Numbered from the stretch's first letter, positions 7,724-16,270 are shown. The stretch is 47,535 bases of DNA from Ruminococcaceae bacterium UBA794 (GCA_002304735.1 DBIU01000092.1:31948-79482); one strand, 5' to 3'. Made by a program: numbers and translations. The notes: generated by a model not told the origin, from the letters alone.

Positions 7724-8806
7724 CTGAAGATATTGTGTGACGCGGCAGCGATTTTCTTATGTTCGCTTCTGATTTTGCCGCCTTTCGCCGAAAGCGCGGT
7801 TTATATCGGAGCGATTTTGTCGGCGATTGCGGCGGGCTGTCTGCAATTTTCGCTTCCAAAAAAGCCCGCGTATGCGCCGGAAATCGCTTTTTCGGCGGCT
7901 TGCTTGTTTTTTCCGCAGCTTATTGTCGGGATACCGCTTGTTCTTTACGGCACGGTCGAAAGCGAGCGCTATATTTCATCGGCGGTATGCGTTTTTGCGG
8001 CGGCGGCTTGCTTTATAAACGGCGGAGCAGCGCTCGGACTATTGCCCGCGCTTTTGGGAATATGCGCTCTCGCGGTAATTCTCGCGCTTCGTACAAGGCG
8101 GCTCTTGCGGCTTGAAAGCGATATACTGAAAATGCGCGACAGCGACGCGGAGCTTTTGATTGCGCTTAAGAACAAAAACCGCGCCATTCTTGAAAAGCAG
8201 GACTCGGAGGTCAACGTCGCGACGCTCCGCGAGCGAAACAGAATTGCGCGTGAAATTCACGATAACGTCGGGCATTTGCTTTCGCGCTCGCTTTTGCAGA
8301 TGGGCGCTCTGCTTGCGATTACCGACAAGGAAAAGCAACCCGTTCAGTACGCGGCGGCGGAGAGCGTGAAATCAACGCTTAACAGCGCGATGAACAGCAT
8401 AAGAGAGAGCGTTCACGGGCTTCGCGACGACTCGCTTGACCTCAAAAGAGCGGTTGAGGAAGCCGTTTCCGAGATGCGCGGGAGCTATAAGGTTCACCTT
8501 GAAACCGATTTTTCCGAGGATATGCCCGCGGCGGTTAAGCTTTGTTTTATCGCCACGGTAAAAGAAGCGATGTCGAATATAATAAAGCACAGTTCCGCGG
8601 ACGAGGTAAGCGTTACAATCAGAGAACACCCCGCGCTTTATCAGCTTTGCATTTCCGACAACGGAAAGGGCGGAAAAGTCGGAAACGAGGGAATGGGTCT
8701 TGCAAATATGCGCGACAGGGTTGAGAGCCTGCGCGGAATTATGAGAATTGACGCGGAAAACGGGTTTAAGATATTTATTTCGATAAGAAAGGAGGGGCTG
8801 TCGTGA
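7724..8806 (+). CDS. NarL-family sensor histidine kinase
   Basis: A membrane sensor kinase of about 360 residues. Four to five hydrophobic helices fill the first ~120 residues with almost no extracellular loop, so it probably senses within the membrane. A short coiled segment follows, then the HisKA_3 dimerisation box (RNRIAREIHDNVGHLLSRSL, phospho-acceptor His) and an HATPase_c domain (NIIKHS N-box, SDNGKGG G1, GMGLANMRDRVESLRG G2). The best ribosome site AGGAGG (7711-7716) lies 7 nt before a CTG at 7724 but 16 nt before the first TTG (7733), so I prefer CTG; the 3-residue difference does not alter domains. Its stop overlaps the regulator start. Confidence 0.88.
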   Translation: MKILCDAAAIFLCSLLILPPFAESAVYIGAILSAIAAGCLQFSLPKKPAYAPEIAFSAACLFFPQLIVGIPLVLYGTVESERYISSAVCVFAAAACFINGGAALGLLPALLGICALAVILALRTRRLLRLESDILKMRDSDAELLIALKNKNRAILEKQDSEVNVATLRERNRIAREIHDNVGHLLSRSLLQMGALLAITDKEKQPVQYAAAESVKSTLNSAMNSIRESVHGLRDDSLDLKRAVEEAVSEMRGSYKVHLETDFSEDMPAAVKLCFIATVKEAMSNIIKHSSADEVSVTIREHPALYQLCISDNGKGGKVGNEGMGLANMRDRVESLRGIMRIDAENGFKIFISIRKEGLS

Positions 8807-9426
8807 AGGTTTTGATTGTCGATGACGACAGCATTGTCGCGCTCTCGCTCAAAACAATTCTGGAGGCGAAAGGGCTTGAAATATGCGCGCTCGGAAACAG
8901 CGGCGCTCAGGCGGTTGAGCTTTACCGCGAGCATAAGCCCGACGTTTTGCTTATGGATATAAGAATGGAGGGTATGACCGGTCTTGAAGCGGGAGAGAAA
9001 ATTCTTTCTGAGGACAAATCGGCGAAAATTCTATTTCTTACGACTTTTTCCGACGACGAATATATCCTAAAGGCAATAAAAATCGGCGCAAAGGGCTATA
9101 TTCTGAAGCAGGATTTCGAGAGCATCGACTCCGCGCTTGCAGCGGTTCTTCGCGGCCAGAGCGTTTTCGGCGGGGAAATTGTAAGCAAGCTTCCCGAGCT
9201 TATCCGCGAGAATATCGGCTTCGACTATGAAGCGGCGGGGCTTAGCCCGAAAGAATGGGAGATTATAACGCTTGTCGCGGACGGCCTTTCAAACAAGGAA
9301 ATCGCCATGCGGCTGTATTTAAGCGAGGGAACGGTGAGAAATTACATAAGCACGGTTCTTGAAAAGCTTTCGCTGCGCGACAGAACGCAGCTTGCGGTGT
9401 TCTACTACCAGAATTGCCGTAAATAA
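8803..9426 (+). CDS. NarL/LuxR-family response regulator
   Basis: A 207-residue regulator. The receiver domain (1-120) has the acidic pocket DDDS (~7-10), phospho-acceptor Asp in VLLMDIRM (~53), Thr in FLTTFSD and Lys in GYILKQ. The C-terminal LuxR-type helix-turn-helix reads LSPKEWEIITLVADGLSNKE...YLSEGTVRNYISTVLEKL. GTG at 8803 overlaps the kinase stop by 4 nt (GTGA), so the two are translationally coupled. By analogy with LnrK- or LiaR-like systems it probably activates the divergent exporter operon. Confidence 0.92.
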   Translation: MKVLIVDDDSIVALSLKTILEAKGLEICALGNSGAQAVELYREHKPDVLLMDIRMEGMTGLEAGEKILSEDKSAKILFLTTFSDDEYILKAIKIGAKGYILKQDFESIDSALAAVLRGQSVFGGEIVSKLPELIRENIGFDYEAAGLSPKEWEIITLVADGLSNKEIAMRLYLSEGTVRNYISTVLEKLSLRDRTQLAVFYYQNCRK

Positions 9427-9446
9427 GCCGAAATTACGCAAAAAAT

Positions 9447-9488
9447 GCGCCAAAGCGTGGATTGAGCCGCTTCGGCGCGTTTTTATTT
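9447..9488. terminator. bidirectional terminator between the response regulator and the GH25 gene
   Basis: An 11-bp stem with one mismatch (GCGCCAAAGCG 9447-9457 with CGCTTCGGCGC 9468-9478), a 10-nt loop, TTTTTATTTTA after it on the plus strand and AAAAAA before it at 9440-9445, which gives a T run on the minus strand too. The GH25 stop codon lies inside the plus-side T tract. Confidence 0.75.
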
Positions 9489-10957
9489 TAATCAAATCTG
9501 TCGAGATGATTATAGCCGCCCTCGCGGATAATTTTCTCATAGTCCTTGAAGCAGGCGTTCAGGTCAACGTAGCCGTCAATTCCCGAAACAAGTCCCTTTG
9601 ACGAGTACTGCCATATTCCATAGCTTCCCTTGTAGGACGGCTGAGGAACGTCCCAGTGCGCTACCCAGACCTCGCAGCCGAGCGCCTTCATATCCATATA
9701 GTTGTCGTACCAGTTCGTGTAGGAGTAAATCATCGGATAATAGCCCGCGCTGCGTATCTCCTTGATAAACGCCTGTGCGATTTCGTTTATGGTTTCCTTG
9801 TCGAGATTTGCCTGCGTTATATCCTCAAGGTCGAGAACGACGGGATATGTAATCTTGTAGGGCGAAATCGTCTTGATAAAGTGCCTTGCTTCGGCTTTCG
9901 CTTCTTCAGCGTTCAGAGCGTAGCAATAGTGGTAAACTCCGACGTTAATCCCGACCTTTGCCGCCTCGACGATGTTGTAATCGAACGTCTTGTCAACCTT
10001 ATCGTCGGAGAAGGACGCGCGTATCATCGCATACTTAACGCCCGAATTTTTCACCTTTTTCCAATCAATCGCGTCCTGCCACGAAGAAACGTCAATTCCC
10101 TTCATTCCCGTGCTGAAAAGGTCGGGCTTTGCGCCGTTTCCGTCGCTGCGGTAATCTACAATTCTCGCGCTTTTTGAAGCGGAGAGCGTGCTTCCGTTGA
10201 CGCGGTAATATCTCACGTTTTTCTCAAAGAACAGCTTTCCGCTGACCTCAAGCTCGCCGATAAGCGAAAAATAACCGTTAAGCGAAACCGTTCCGTTGAT
10301 TGTGACGCGCATAACTCCCTTGAGGAAAATCCGCGCTTCCTCGGTTGTCGAGAAGTTTCCCGTAATTGCCGTAACGGATTTTTTCGCAAAGGTAACTTGT
10401 CCGCGGTTTATGAAGCTTCCGCTGTTGTAGATATAGGTTACTCCGCTTAAAATCATCGTTCCCGTGCCGTGATTAATCGCGTCGGAGGATATTCTGATGA
10501 TGCCCTTTGTCGTTGAAACGACCGTTCCATAGTTCGCGAAGCCCGCGCCCTGCTTGATTGTGAGCTTTCCCGTGAGGGTAACGCGCGCTTTAGGCTCGAC
10601 AATCAGCGTTCCGCCGATAATGAGCGACGTTCCCGCGTAAATTCCCAAATCCGCGCCCTCGCACACGACAAGCGTGCTGCTTTTCGGAAACTCGATAACC
10701 TTATTCGACGGGATTTTAACCGTTCCGTCTATGTAATACTTTGTGTTTTCTGCGGGCTTGTCGCCGACGTTCCATTTGACGAATTTTGTTTTGTCAATCA
10801 GCTTATAGTCCGCGTCGGAAATGTCGATTGTCGGCTCGGGATTATGAGTTTCGTCCATAACCGCGCTTTCGTTTGACTGAGCGTATGCCGCGGTTATCGG
10901 CGAAAGCGAGATTGCCGCCGCGATAATCAAAGCCGCCGCTTTTTTTAGTATTTTCAT
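9488..10957 (-). CDS. secreted GH25 lysozyme (N-acetylmuramidase) with beta-repeat N-terminal region
   Basis: A 489-residue exported protein. A signal peptide occupies ~1-27 (KKAAALIIAAAISLSPITAAYA). Residues ~70-270 are a run of short beta-strand units rich in G, N, T, V and I (for example GTLIVEPKARVTLTGKLTI and GTVSLNGYFSLIGELEVSGK), suggesting a beta-helix or beta-roll. From ~285 a complete GH25 domain follows: KGIDVSSWQ, KYAMIRASF, GVYHYCYA, the acidic pair in YPVVLDLEDI, MIYSYTNWYDNY and GYVDLN. GH25 enzymes cleave MurNAc-GlcNAc bonds. No choline-binding or SH3 repeats are present. It is a single gene between terminators. Confidence 0.88.
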   Translation of the reverse strand: MKILKKAAALIIAAAISLSPITAAYAQSNESAVMDETHNPEPTIDISDADYKLIDKTKFVKWNVGDKPAENTKYYIDGTVKIPSNKVIEFPKSSTLVVCEGADLGIYAGTSLIIGGTLIVEPKARVTLTGKLTIKQGAGFANYGTVVSTTKGIIRISSDAINHGTGTMILSGVTYIYNSGSFINRGQVTFAKKSVTAITGNFSTTEEARIFLKGVMRVTINGTVSLNGYFSLIGELEVSGKLFFEKNVRYYRVNGSTLSASKSARIVDYRSDGNGAKPDLFSTGMKGIDVSSWQDAIDWKKVKNSGVKYAMIRASFSDDKVDKTFDYNIVEAAKVGINVGVYHYCYALNAEEAKAEARHFIKTISPYKITYPVVLDLEDITQANLDKETINEIAQAFIKEIRSAGYYPMIYSYTNWYDNYMDMKALGCEVWVAHWDVPQPSYKGSYGIWQYSSKGLVSGIDGYVDLNACFKDYEKIIREGGYNHLDRFD

Positions 10958-11078
10958 TTTGACCCCCTTGATTTCTCTTTAAGATTTTTCTATACTTATA
11001 TTCTCTCATATTTTTAGCGATTTGTCAAATGTTTTTTTAATAATTTTTGTGGAAAATTACGGAATTTTTGCTTTTTTA

Positions 11079-11127
11079 TAAAAAGAGCGCCGCGCGTTCC
11101 CGAAAGAACGCAATTGCGGCGCTTTTT
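11079..11127 (-). terminator. rho-independent terminator after the M23 gene
   Basis: An outer stem AGCGCCGC/GCGGCGCT (11085-11092 with 11115-11122) enclosing a small GCGTTC/GAACGC hairpin, flanked by AAAAAG on the left and TTTTTC on the right. It lies 8 bp beyond the minus-strand M23 stop codon. Confidence 0.75.
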
Positions 11128-11134
11128 CTGCGGA

Positions 11135-11857
11135 TTAACCGCCGTTTTTCCCGACGACGGAAAGCGGGTCAATCCATTTTCCGTCCTCCTTGACGGCGAG
11201 GTGAAGGTGCGGCTTCTGGAGGGCTTCGGAAACGTTCGTGTCGGAGGTTTTTCCGAGGATTTCGCCCTGTTTAACCTGCTGTCCCGCTTTAACGCTAAGC
11301 TCCTTCGCAAGGCCGCAGTAATAAACCTCAAGCCCGTTCGTCTGCTCAACCGTCACGCACACTCCCAGAAGCGGGTCGTCGCGGATTTCCTTTACGACGC
11401 CCTCCGACATTGACTTAACGTCCGTGCCGAGTTCGCAGAGAATATCCGCGCCGTCGTGCGTTTTCCACACTCCGAGCGTTTCGGACTTTACAAGCTCGCC
11501 GTTCGAGAACGGCTTGTCGATTTCGCCTTCAACGGGGAGAATGTTCCCCGCCTTGATTGTTACGGGGCGATTTGCCGGCTCGGCTTCCGAAGACGACTTA
11601 TCCGGCTTTGACGAGGACGAGCTTGCGCTGTCCTTGGGTACTCCCGAAACGCTGTTGTTTGCGGGTATGTCGCTTGTGCTTTTTGAAGATGAAACGCTGA
11701 AAAGGCTCTCGGGCGACGAATTTGTCGGAATAAGCCTTTTCGCCGTGCTTCCGTAAACCGCCACGAGCGACGCCGCAACCGCTGTTATCCCTATCGCCGA
11801 CGCAATCGCAAGCCCTTTTGCGTTTTTTCCGTCATTGTTGTGTCTTTTATTTTTCAT
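11135..11857 (-). CDS. membrane-anchored M23 (LytM) peptidase-like protein, SpoIIQ-like
   Basis: A 240-residue protein with a basic N-terminus, one membrane helix (GLAIASAIGITAVAASLVAVY, ~15-35), a Ser/Lys/Pro-rich spacer (~50-95) and a C-terminal LytM domain. The zinc-site motifs THDGADI (HxxxD) and HLHLAV (HxH) are both intact, so it may be an active endopeptidase. The phrase KSETLGVWKTHDGADI resembles the entry to the LytM domain of SpoIIQ, the forespore membrane protein of the SpoIIIAH-SpoIIQ channel. That role is an inference; no other sporulation gene is nearby. A hairpin-forming leader lies upstream. Confidence 0.75.
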   Translation of the reverse strand: MKNKRHNNDGKNAKGLAIASAIGITAVAASLVAVYGSTAKRLIPTNSSPESLFSVSSSKSTSDIPANNSVSGVPKDSASSSSSKPDKSSSEAEPANRPVTIKAGNILPVEGEIDKPFSNGELVKSETLGVWKTHDGADILCELGTDVKSMSEGVVKEIRDDPLLGVCVTVEQTNGLEVYYCGLAKELSVKAGQQVKQGEILGKTSDTNVSEALQKPHLHLAVKEDGKWIDPLSVVGKNGG

Positions 11858-11880
11858 TGTACCATTCCTTTCCTTAATTC

Positions 11881-11919
11881 GGCGCGGAAACCCGAACAGA
11901 CCGAAAATCTATCCGCGCC
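11881..11919 (-). promoter_or_regulatory. hairpin-forming leader of the M23 gene
   Basis: GGCGCGGA (11881-11888) and TCCGCGCC (11912-11919) form a perfect 8-bp stem around a 23-nt loop, just upstream of the AAGGAAAGG ribosome site of the minus-strand M23 gene. No T tract follows, so it is not a terminator. No known riboswitch was recognised. Confidence 0.35.
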
Positions 11920-12035
11920 TCCTTGAACCTGTTTGTAGTTTTACCGCTTTTTTCCCGTTTATTCACATAAAAAACAGCAAAAGCCTTTGCGTTTATGAAA
12001 TCGTTATATTTTTCCGCAGACTTATAAAAATACTC

Positions 12036-12064
12036 TTGAAAAAAAGCTCGAAAAGTTGTATAAT
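12036..12064 (+). promoter_or_regulatory. sigma-A promoter of the EAL-HDOD operon
   Basis: TTGAAA (12036-12041), a 17-bp spacer and a perfect TATAAT (12059-12064), about 38 bp before the TTG start at 12102. It supports starting the gene there rather than far upstream. Confidence 0.8.
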
Positions 12065-12101
12065 TAAACTGAATGAATATAATGTGTGGGAGTGTGATGT
12101 T

Positions 12102-13301
12102 TTGGACGCCCTGATTTCGCGCCGACCGGTTTTCGACGTCGGAGGGAATGTTTTCGCCTATGAGCTGCGCTTCAGAACCGCGGAATTAGACGGAGAAAAG
12201 CTTGTCGTTTGCGGTTCCGAGCCTACGAATAAATTATTTGACGTTGATGTTCAAAGGCTTGTCGGAAAAACGCGCGCCCTTGTCGAATTTAACGAGGAAA
12301 TGCTAAAAGCGCGGCTGCCGCTTGCGTTTTCGCCCGATATTCTGATTGTCGGCGTCCGAAAGGACCTGCTTGAAATCCATGAGATTATGGAAATTTGCAG
12401 CGACCTAAAAGAACGCGGGTTTATGATTGCTCTAAAGAATTTTGAGTATTCGAGAGCCTTCGACGACGCTTTTCGTTTTGCGGATATCGTTGAAATCGGC
12501 TTTGAAAAGTCGGTTAAGGCAATCGAGGAAACCGCTTATGTCTGCCGATATTCAAACAAGCTTATGCTTGCGGCGAATATTGAAACGCGGGATAAATACA
12601 ATTATGCAAAGCAGCTCGGCTGCACCTTTATGGAGGGACTTTTCTTCGCAAAGCCGGAAATCGACCTTGAAAACGGCATAAAACCGCTTCCCGCAAGCAT
12701 TTCGGGCGCAATTTCCATTATGTCGAAGCCCGACGTCGAAATCCGCGATATCGTAAACGTTCTTTCCGTGGATTCGGCGGTTTGCCAGAGATTGCTCAGG
12801 CTGATTAATTCCGTGTATTTTGGGTTTACCACAAAAATTTCTTCGATAAATCAAGCGATTGTGGCTCTCGGCATCGAGTATATCCGCGAGTGGATTTATC
12901 TTATGGCGGTTCAGAAAATCACCGGCAACGAAAGCCCCGAGTCCACCAAAGAATCGCTTCTTATGGCGAAATTTTGCCGCAGAATTGCGCTTCTCATTCC
13001 CCAAGGAAAGAAAAATCCCGAGTCTTTTTACCTTATGGGATTACTCTCGATGGTTGCTTTTTGCGGCGAAAAGGCGCTTGTCGAGGCGCTTGAGGAATTT
13101 CCGATTACAAGCGACATAAAAAAGGGGCTGCTCCGCAGGGGCGGCGCGTACAGCGATGTGTTTGAGATGGCGCTCGGTTATATTATGGGCGATTGGGATA
13201 ACTACGAGGAAATCGCCGCGGCATATGAAATAGACGCAAATACGATTTTAACCGACTACGTTGAGTGCGTCGAGGAAGTCGAAAAAGCGGATTTGAATTG
13301 A
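12102..13301 (+). CDS. degenerate EAL - HDOD domain signalling protein (YuxH-like)
   Basis: A 399-residue protein if started at TTG 12102, which follows GGGAG (12088-12092) and gives the family N-terminus MDALISRRPVFDVGGNVFAYELRF. The reading frame stays open upstream to 11835, but that part contains the promoter and is not coding. Residues 1-~195 resemble an EAL phosphodiesterase fold with the catalytic EAL/ExL and metal residues absent (ALKNFEYS, ADIVEIGF, GLFFAKP). The rest is an HDOD domain (SISGAISIMSKPDVEIRDIVNVLSVDSAVCQRLLRLINSVYFGF). Such proteins act as protein-interaction hubs, not enzymes. Heads an operon with an FkbM gene 7 bp downstream. Confidence 0.82.
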   Translation: MDALISRRPVFDVGGNVFAYELRFRTAELDGEKLVVCGSEPTNKLFDVDVQRLVGKTRALVEFNEEMLKARLPLAFSPDILIVGVRKDLLEIHEIMEICSDLKERGFMIALKNFEYSRAFDDAFRFADIVEIGFEKSVKAIEETAYVCRYSNKLMLAANIETRDKYNYAKQLGCTFMEGLFFAKPEIDLENGIKPLPASISGAISIMSKPDVEIRDIVNVLSVDSAVCQRLLRLINSVYFGFTTKISSINQAIVALGIEYIREWIYLMAVQKITGNESPESTKESLLMAKFCRRIALLIPQGKKNPESFYLMGLLSMVAFCGEKALVEALEEFPITSDIKKGLLRRGGAYSDVFEMALGYIMGDWDNYEEIAAAYEIDANTILTDYVECVEEVEKADLN

Positions 13302-13308
13302 GGGTAAG

Positions 13309-14403
13309 ATGGCTTTTTTTCTTGATGAAATTAATGAATGTCTTTGGGACCGGCTTAAAGTCACGGACAAAAAAATCGTTCTCTACGGAATGGGCGACGG
13401 CGCGGAGAAAATCAAAGCCGCGCTTGATGAAAAGGGTATTCCGCTCGGCGATATTATGGCGAGCGACGAGTTTGTCCGCGGTCACAGCTTTATGGGTATC
13501 CGCGTGAAAACGCTCGCCGAAATCGAGGAGCTTTACGGCGATAATTTCATAATACTTGTGTGCTTCGGAACGCAAATCCCCGAGGTTATGGAGAAAATCG
13601 CGCTTATTTCCCGAAAACACGAGCTTTACGCGCCGAATGTTCCCGTAACGGGAGAGGGACTTTTCGACCTCGATTACGCGAAAGAACACCGCGCCGAGCT
13701 TCTCAAAGTATACGGGCTGCTTGCGGACGCGCAGTCCAAAAAGGTTTTCGAGAACGTAATACGCTATAAATTAAGCGGAAAGCTCGACTATCTCACGGAA
13801 GTTGAAACACCGTCCGATGAGAAGTTTAATCTGCTCAATATCGGCACGGAGGAGATTTACGCGGACCTCGGCGCTTACGACGGAGATACCGTAATCGAGT
13901 TTTTGAACGAAACCTCGATGCAGTTCGCCAAAATCTACGCGATGGAGCCTGACTCGAAGAATTACCGCAAAATGAAGCGCAGACTTTATATGCTGGGTTC
14001 GGCGATTTTCGAGGCTTATAACTGCGGCGCTTGGAACGCGGACGAAACGGTTGTGTTCAATCTGCGTTCGGGAAGAAGCAGCACGGCTGTTCCGAGCAAA
14101 AATATGACGCTCAATCCCGCGCGTTTCCGCGAGATTAAGATGCTGAAGCTTGACACGCTTCTTCAAGGTCAGCCCGTCACTTACCTTAAAATGGACGTCG
14201 AGGGCGCGGAAGAAAAGGCGCTTCTCGGCGCAAAGCAGACAATCGAGAGCTTTTCTCCGAAGCTTAATATCGCGCTTTATCACAGAAACGAGGATATGTT
14301 CAAAATCCCGCTTCTGATAAACTCGATGCAGAAAAAGTACAAGCTTTATATGCGACATCACCCGTATTTCCCCGATTGGGACACAAATCTCTATGCGCTT
14401 TGA
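13309..14403 (+). CDS. FkbM-family SAM-dependent methyltransferase
   Basis: A 364-residue protein. Residues ~1-120 contain a nucleotide-binding-like segment (KKIVLYGMGDGAEKIKAAL and VKTLAEIEELYGDNFIILVCFGTQ), a sugar-type regulatory fold often seen ahead of FkbM domains. The methyltransferase begins near 180 with the SAM motif IYADLGAYDGDTVIEF, followed by YAMEPD, the loop NCGAWN and the FkbM mark LKMDVEGAEEKAL. FkbM enzymes usually O-methylate sugars or polyketides. With a signalling gene upstream and a membrane-anchored protein downstream, a cell-surface glycan target is possible but unproven. Confidence 0.82.
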   Translation: MAFFLDEINECLWDRLKVTDKKIVLYGMGDGAEKIKAALDEKGIPLGDIMASDEFVRGHSFMGIRVKTLAEIEELYGDNFIILVCFGTQIPEVMEKIALISRKHELYAPNVPVTGEGLFDLDYAKEHRAELLKVYGLLADAQSKKVFENVIRYKLSGKLDYLTEVETPSDEKFNLLNIGTEEIYADLGAYDGDTVIEFLNETSMQFAKIYAMEPDSKNYRKMKRRLYMLGSAIFEAYNCGAWNADETVVFNLRSGRSSTAVPSKNMTLNPARFREIKMLKLDTLLQGQPVTYLKMDVEGAEEKALLGAKQTIESFSPKLNIALYHRNEDMFKIPLLINSMQKKYKLYMRHHPYFPDWDTNLYAL

Positions 14404-14421
14404 CAGAAAGGGACTGCCGAA

Positions 14422-15204
14422 ATGAAAATTGTTATAGGAATTATACTTATTGTTATGGTGTTGGCGGGAATTGCGTTTTTCCTTTTGTATGTACTCAACG
14501 CCCGCGACCTTACCTACTGCGGCGATATCAAGAGCGAGGACGGCTCGAAGTGCTACGTTACGAGAGTCTACACCGCCGACCTTAACGCCGATGAAACTCT
14601 CTCGCAGATTGTCGCCGCGATGAACGACAACGGGAACGGAAACCTCTCGGCTGAGGAAATGACGACAATTCTCGCGACTTATCAGAACGTAATCTACGCG
14701 CCCGTTTTTACGTTTAATCTCGAGCAGGAGGACGACCGCACTTTCGTCCTTTCGGGAAGCGTTTACAACGGTCTTGACGGCGAGGGACAGCCGACTGAGC
14801 CTGATTTTCGCTATAAAAATCTCACGCTTACCGCAGGCGTCGGCAACGGAAAGGTTTTAGCCGCGCAGAACGTCTACTCCGACGAAGTTAACGAGGACGA
14901 GCAGTATGATTTCAAGGCGAGAAACAACGTTGTAGACCCCGTTTTGCTTGACGGAAACGCGGGCGCTGCTTTCGCGTTTACAAACTGCGACTCGTTCAGG
15001 CTTGTTTTTACGGGGATTGAGGAGGTTCCCGCGACGATAAAGCTTGCGTTCACCTATGACGTTGACGCGAAAAATCCGCTTAATTTCACCAGCATAAAGG
15101 GCGGCGCTTTGGGACTTCAGATTACCGAAGCCTATGACGACGCAGGCAGACTTAAGCCCGAAATTTCGCTCGAAAAGGTTTATACGGTCAAAAACGAGGA
15201 GTAA
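14422..15204 (+). CDS. membrane-anchored protein of unknown function with an EF-hand-like loop
   Basis: Not recognised as a named family. A 260-residue protein with an N-terminal anchor (IVIGIILIVMVLAGIAFFLLYVL, ~3-25) and an extracytoplasmic part rich in Asp, Asn and Glu. Residues 68-79 read NDNGNGNLSAEE, fitting an EF-hand calcium loop at positions 3, 5, 6, 8 and 12, with Asn in place of the usual Asp at position 1. The C-terminal half alternates beta-type stretches (FTFNLEQEDDRTFVLSGSVYNG, IKLAFTYDVDA), suggesting a beta-sandwich. It follows the FkbM gene by 18 bp, with ribosome site AAAGGGA. A terminator lies 90 bp after the stop. Confidence 0.7.
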   Translation: MKIVIGIILIVMVLAGIAFFLLYVLNARDLTYCGDIKSEDGSKCYVTRVYTADLNADETLSQIVAAMNDNGNGNLSAEEMTTILATYQNVIYAPVFTFNLEQEDDRTFVLSGSVYNGLDGEGQPTEPDFRYKNLTLTAGVGNGKVLAAQNVYSDEVNEDEQYDFKARNNVVDPVLLDGNAGAAFAFTNCDSFRLVFTGIEEVPATIKLAFTYDVDAKNPLNFTSIKGGALGLQITEAYDDAGRLKPEISLEKVYTVKNEE

Positions 15205-15293
15205 AATGTTGAAAATTTTGTTGTATTTTACCGAAACGAATTGTTTGAGGACAAGCCAAAGTTAACAAAAAATTAATGTTTGTATGATATTAT

Positions 15294-15327
15294 AATCACG
15301 GAGCATAAGCTTGCCCCGTGATTTTTT
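15294..15327 (+). terminator. probable terminator after the membrane-anchored protein gene
   Basis: AATCACGG (15294-15301) pairs with CCGTGATT (15316-15323); the loop can also pair around AAGCTT. TTTTTT follows at 15321-15326. It sits between a TATAAT-like word (15291-15296) and the patatin gene, so an attenuator of the patatin gene is an alternative. Confidence 0.6.
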
Positions 15328-15363
15328 ATATGATTTTAGCATTTTGGAAAAAAGGTGATTGAG

Positions 15364-16224
15364 ATGAAAACAGGACTTATACTTGAAGGCGGCGCTATCA
15401 GAGGTATTTTTACCGCGGGCGTTCTTGACCGTCTTATGGAGGAGGGAATTAATTTCCCGTATGTTATCGGCGTATCTGCGGGCGGCGGAAACGCAATGAG
15501 CTATGTTTCCTGCCAAGTGGGAAGAACCTGCCGTATGATTAACGTTCCGAAAAACGACTCTTATTTCGGATTAAGGCAGTTTTTGGGTTCAAGAAAGCTC
15601 ATTAATCTCGATAAAATGGCTTATGAATATCCGTATAAGCAGTTTCCGTTCGATTTTGATACATATTATAACAGCGGCATTGAAACGGAATATGTCTGCA
15701 CCTGCCTTGAAACGGGCGAGGCGGAGTATTTTTCCGAATATGAGGACAACGAGCGGCTTTTGACGATTGCAAAGGCGACCTGCTCGTTGCCGATGCTCTG
15801 TGCGCCTGTTGAGATGGACGGAAAGCATTATCTCGACGGCAGTATCGCGGATTCTATTCCGATTGAGCGTGCGCTTGATATGGGCTGCGACAAGCTTGTG
15901 ATTATCCTCACGAAGCCCGGTCTGAACACGCCGCCGACCGATTATTCAAAGTTTAAGACGGTTTTGAACTCGATGTACAAGAAATATCCGAATTTCATCG
16001 AGGCTTGTATGACGCGCGTCGAGCGTTACGAGGAAACCGTGAAGCTTATGAACAGGCTTGAGGAGGAGGGCAGAGCGTTTGTGTTCCGTCCGTCGCTCCC
16101 CGCGATTTCAAAGTTTGAAACGCACACGGATAAGATTATGGAGAGCTATCACGACGGCTATTCACAGGCGGACGATAAGATTTTCGACCTTGTTGAATGG
16201 ACGAAAGCAAAGCTTGTAAGCTAA
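15364..16224 (+). CDS. patatin-like phospholipase
   Basis: A 286-residue protein of the bacterial YjjU type. It has the oxyanion loop EGGAIRGIF (~residues 7-15), the nucleophile elbow GVSAGGGNA (G-x-S-x-G) and the catalytic-dyad Asp in LDGSIADSIPI. No signal peptide is visible, so it is probably cytoplasmic. It likely hydrolyses acyl esters of phospholipids or related lipids. I choose ATG 15364 because AAAGGTG sits about 6 nt upstream; the in-frame GTG at 15355 overlaps that ribosome site. A bidirectional terminator follows at 16242. Confidence 0.9.
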   Translation: MKTGLILEGGAIRGIFTAGVLDRLMEEGINFPYVIGVSAGGGNAMSYVSCQVGRTCRMINVPKNDSYFGLRQFLGSRKLINLDKMAYEYPYKQFPFDFDTYYNSGIETEYVCTCLETGEAEYFSEYEDNERLLTIAKATCSLPMLCAPVEMDGKHYLDGSIADSIPIERALDMGCDKLVIILTKPGLNTPPTDYSKFKTVLNSMYKKYPNFIEACMTRVERYEETVKLMNRLEEEGRAFVFRPSLPAISKFETHTDKIMESYHDGYSQADDKIFDLVEWTKAKLVS

Positions 16225-16239
16225 AAACAGCATAAAAAG

Positions 16240-16270
16240 AGAGGTCTGCGAAAATTCGCAGACCTTTTTG
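16240..16270. terminator. bidirectional terminator between the patatin gene and the sigma partner gene
   Basis: AGGTCTGCGAA (16242-16252) pairs with TTCGCAGACCT (16255-16265), with AAAAAG before and TTTTT after it, so it works for both converging genes. The T tract also forms the start of a 17-bp tandem repeat. Confidence 0.8.

Noticed and set aside
11835..12101. Upstream extension of the EAL-HDOD reading frame
   Set aside because: It overlaps the consensus promoter at 12036-12064 and crosses the start of the divergent M23 gene; TTG 12102 has a ribosome site and the correct family N-terminus.
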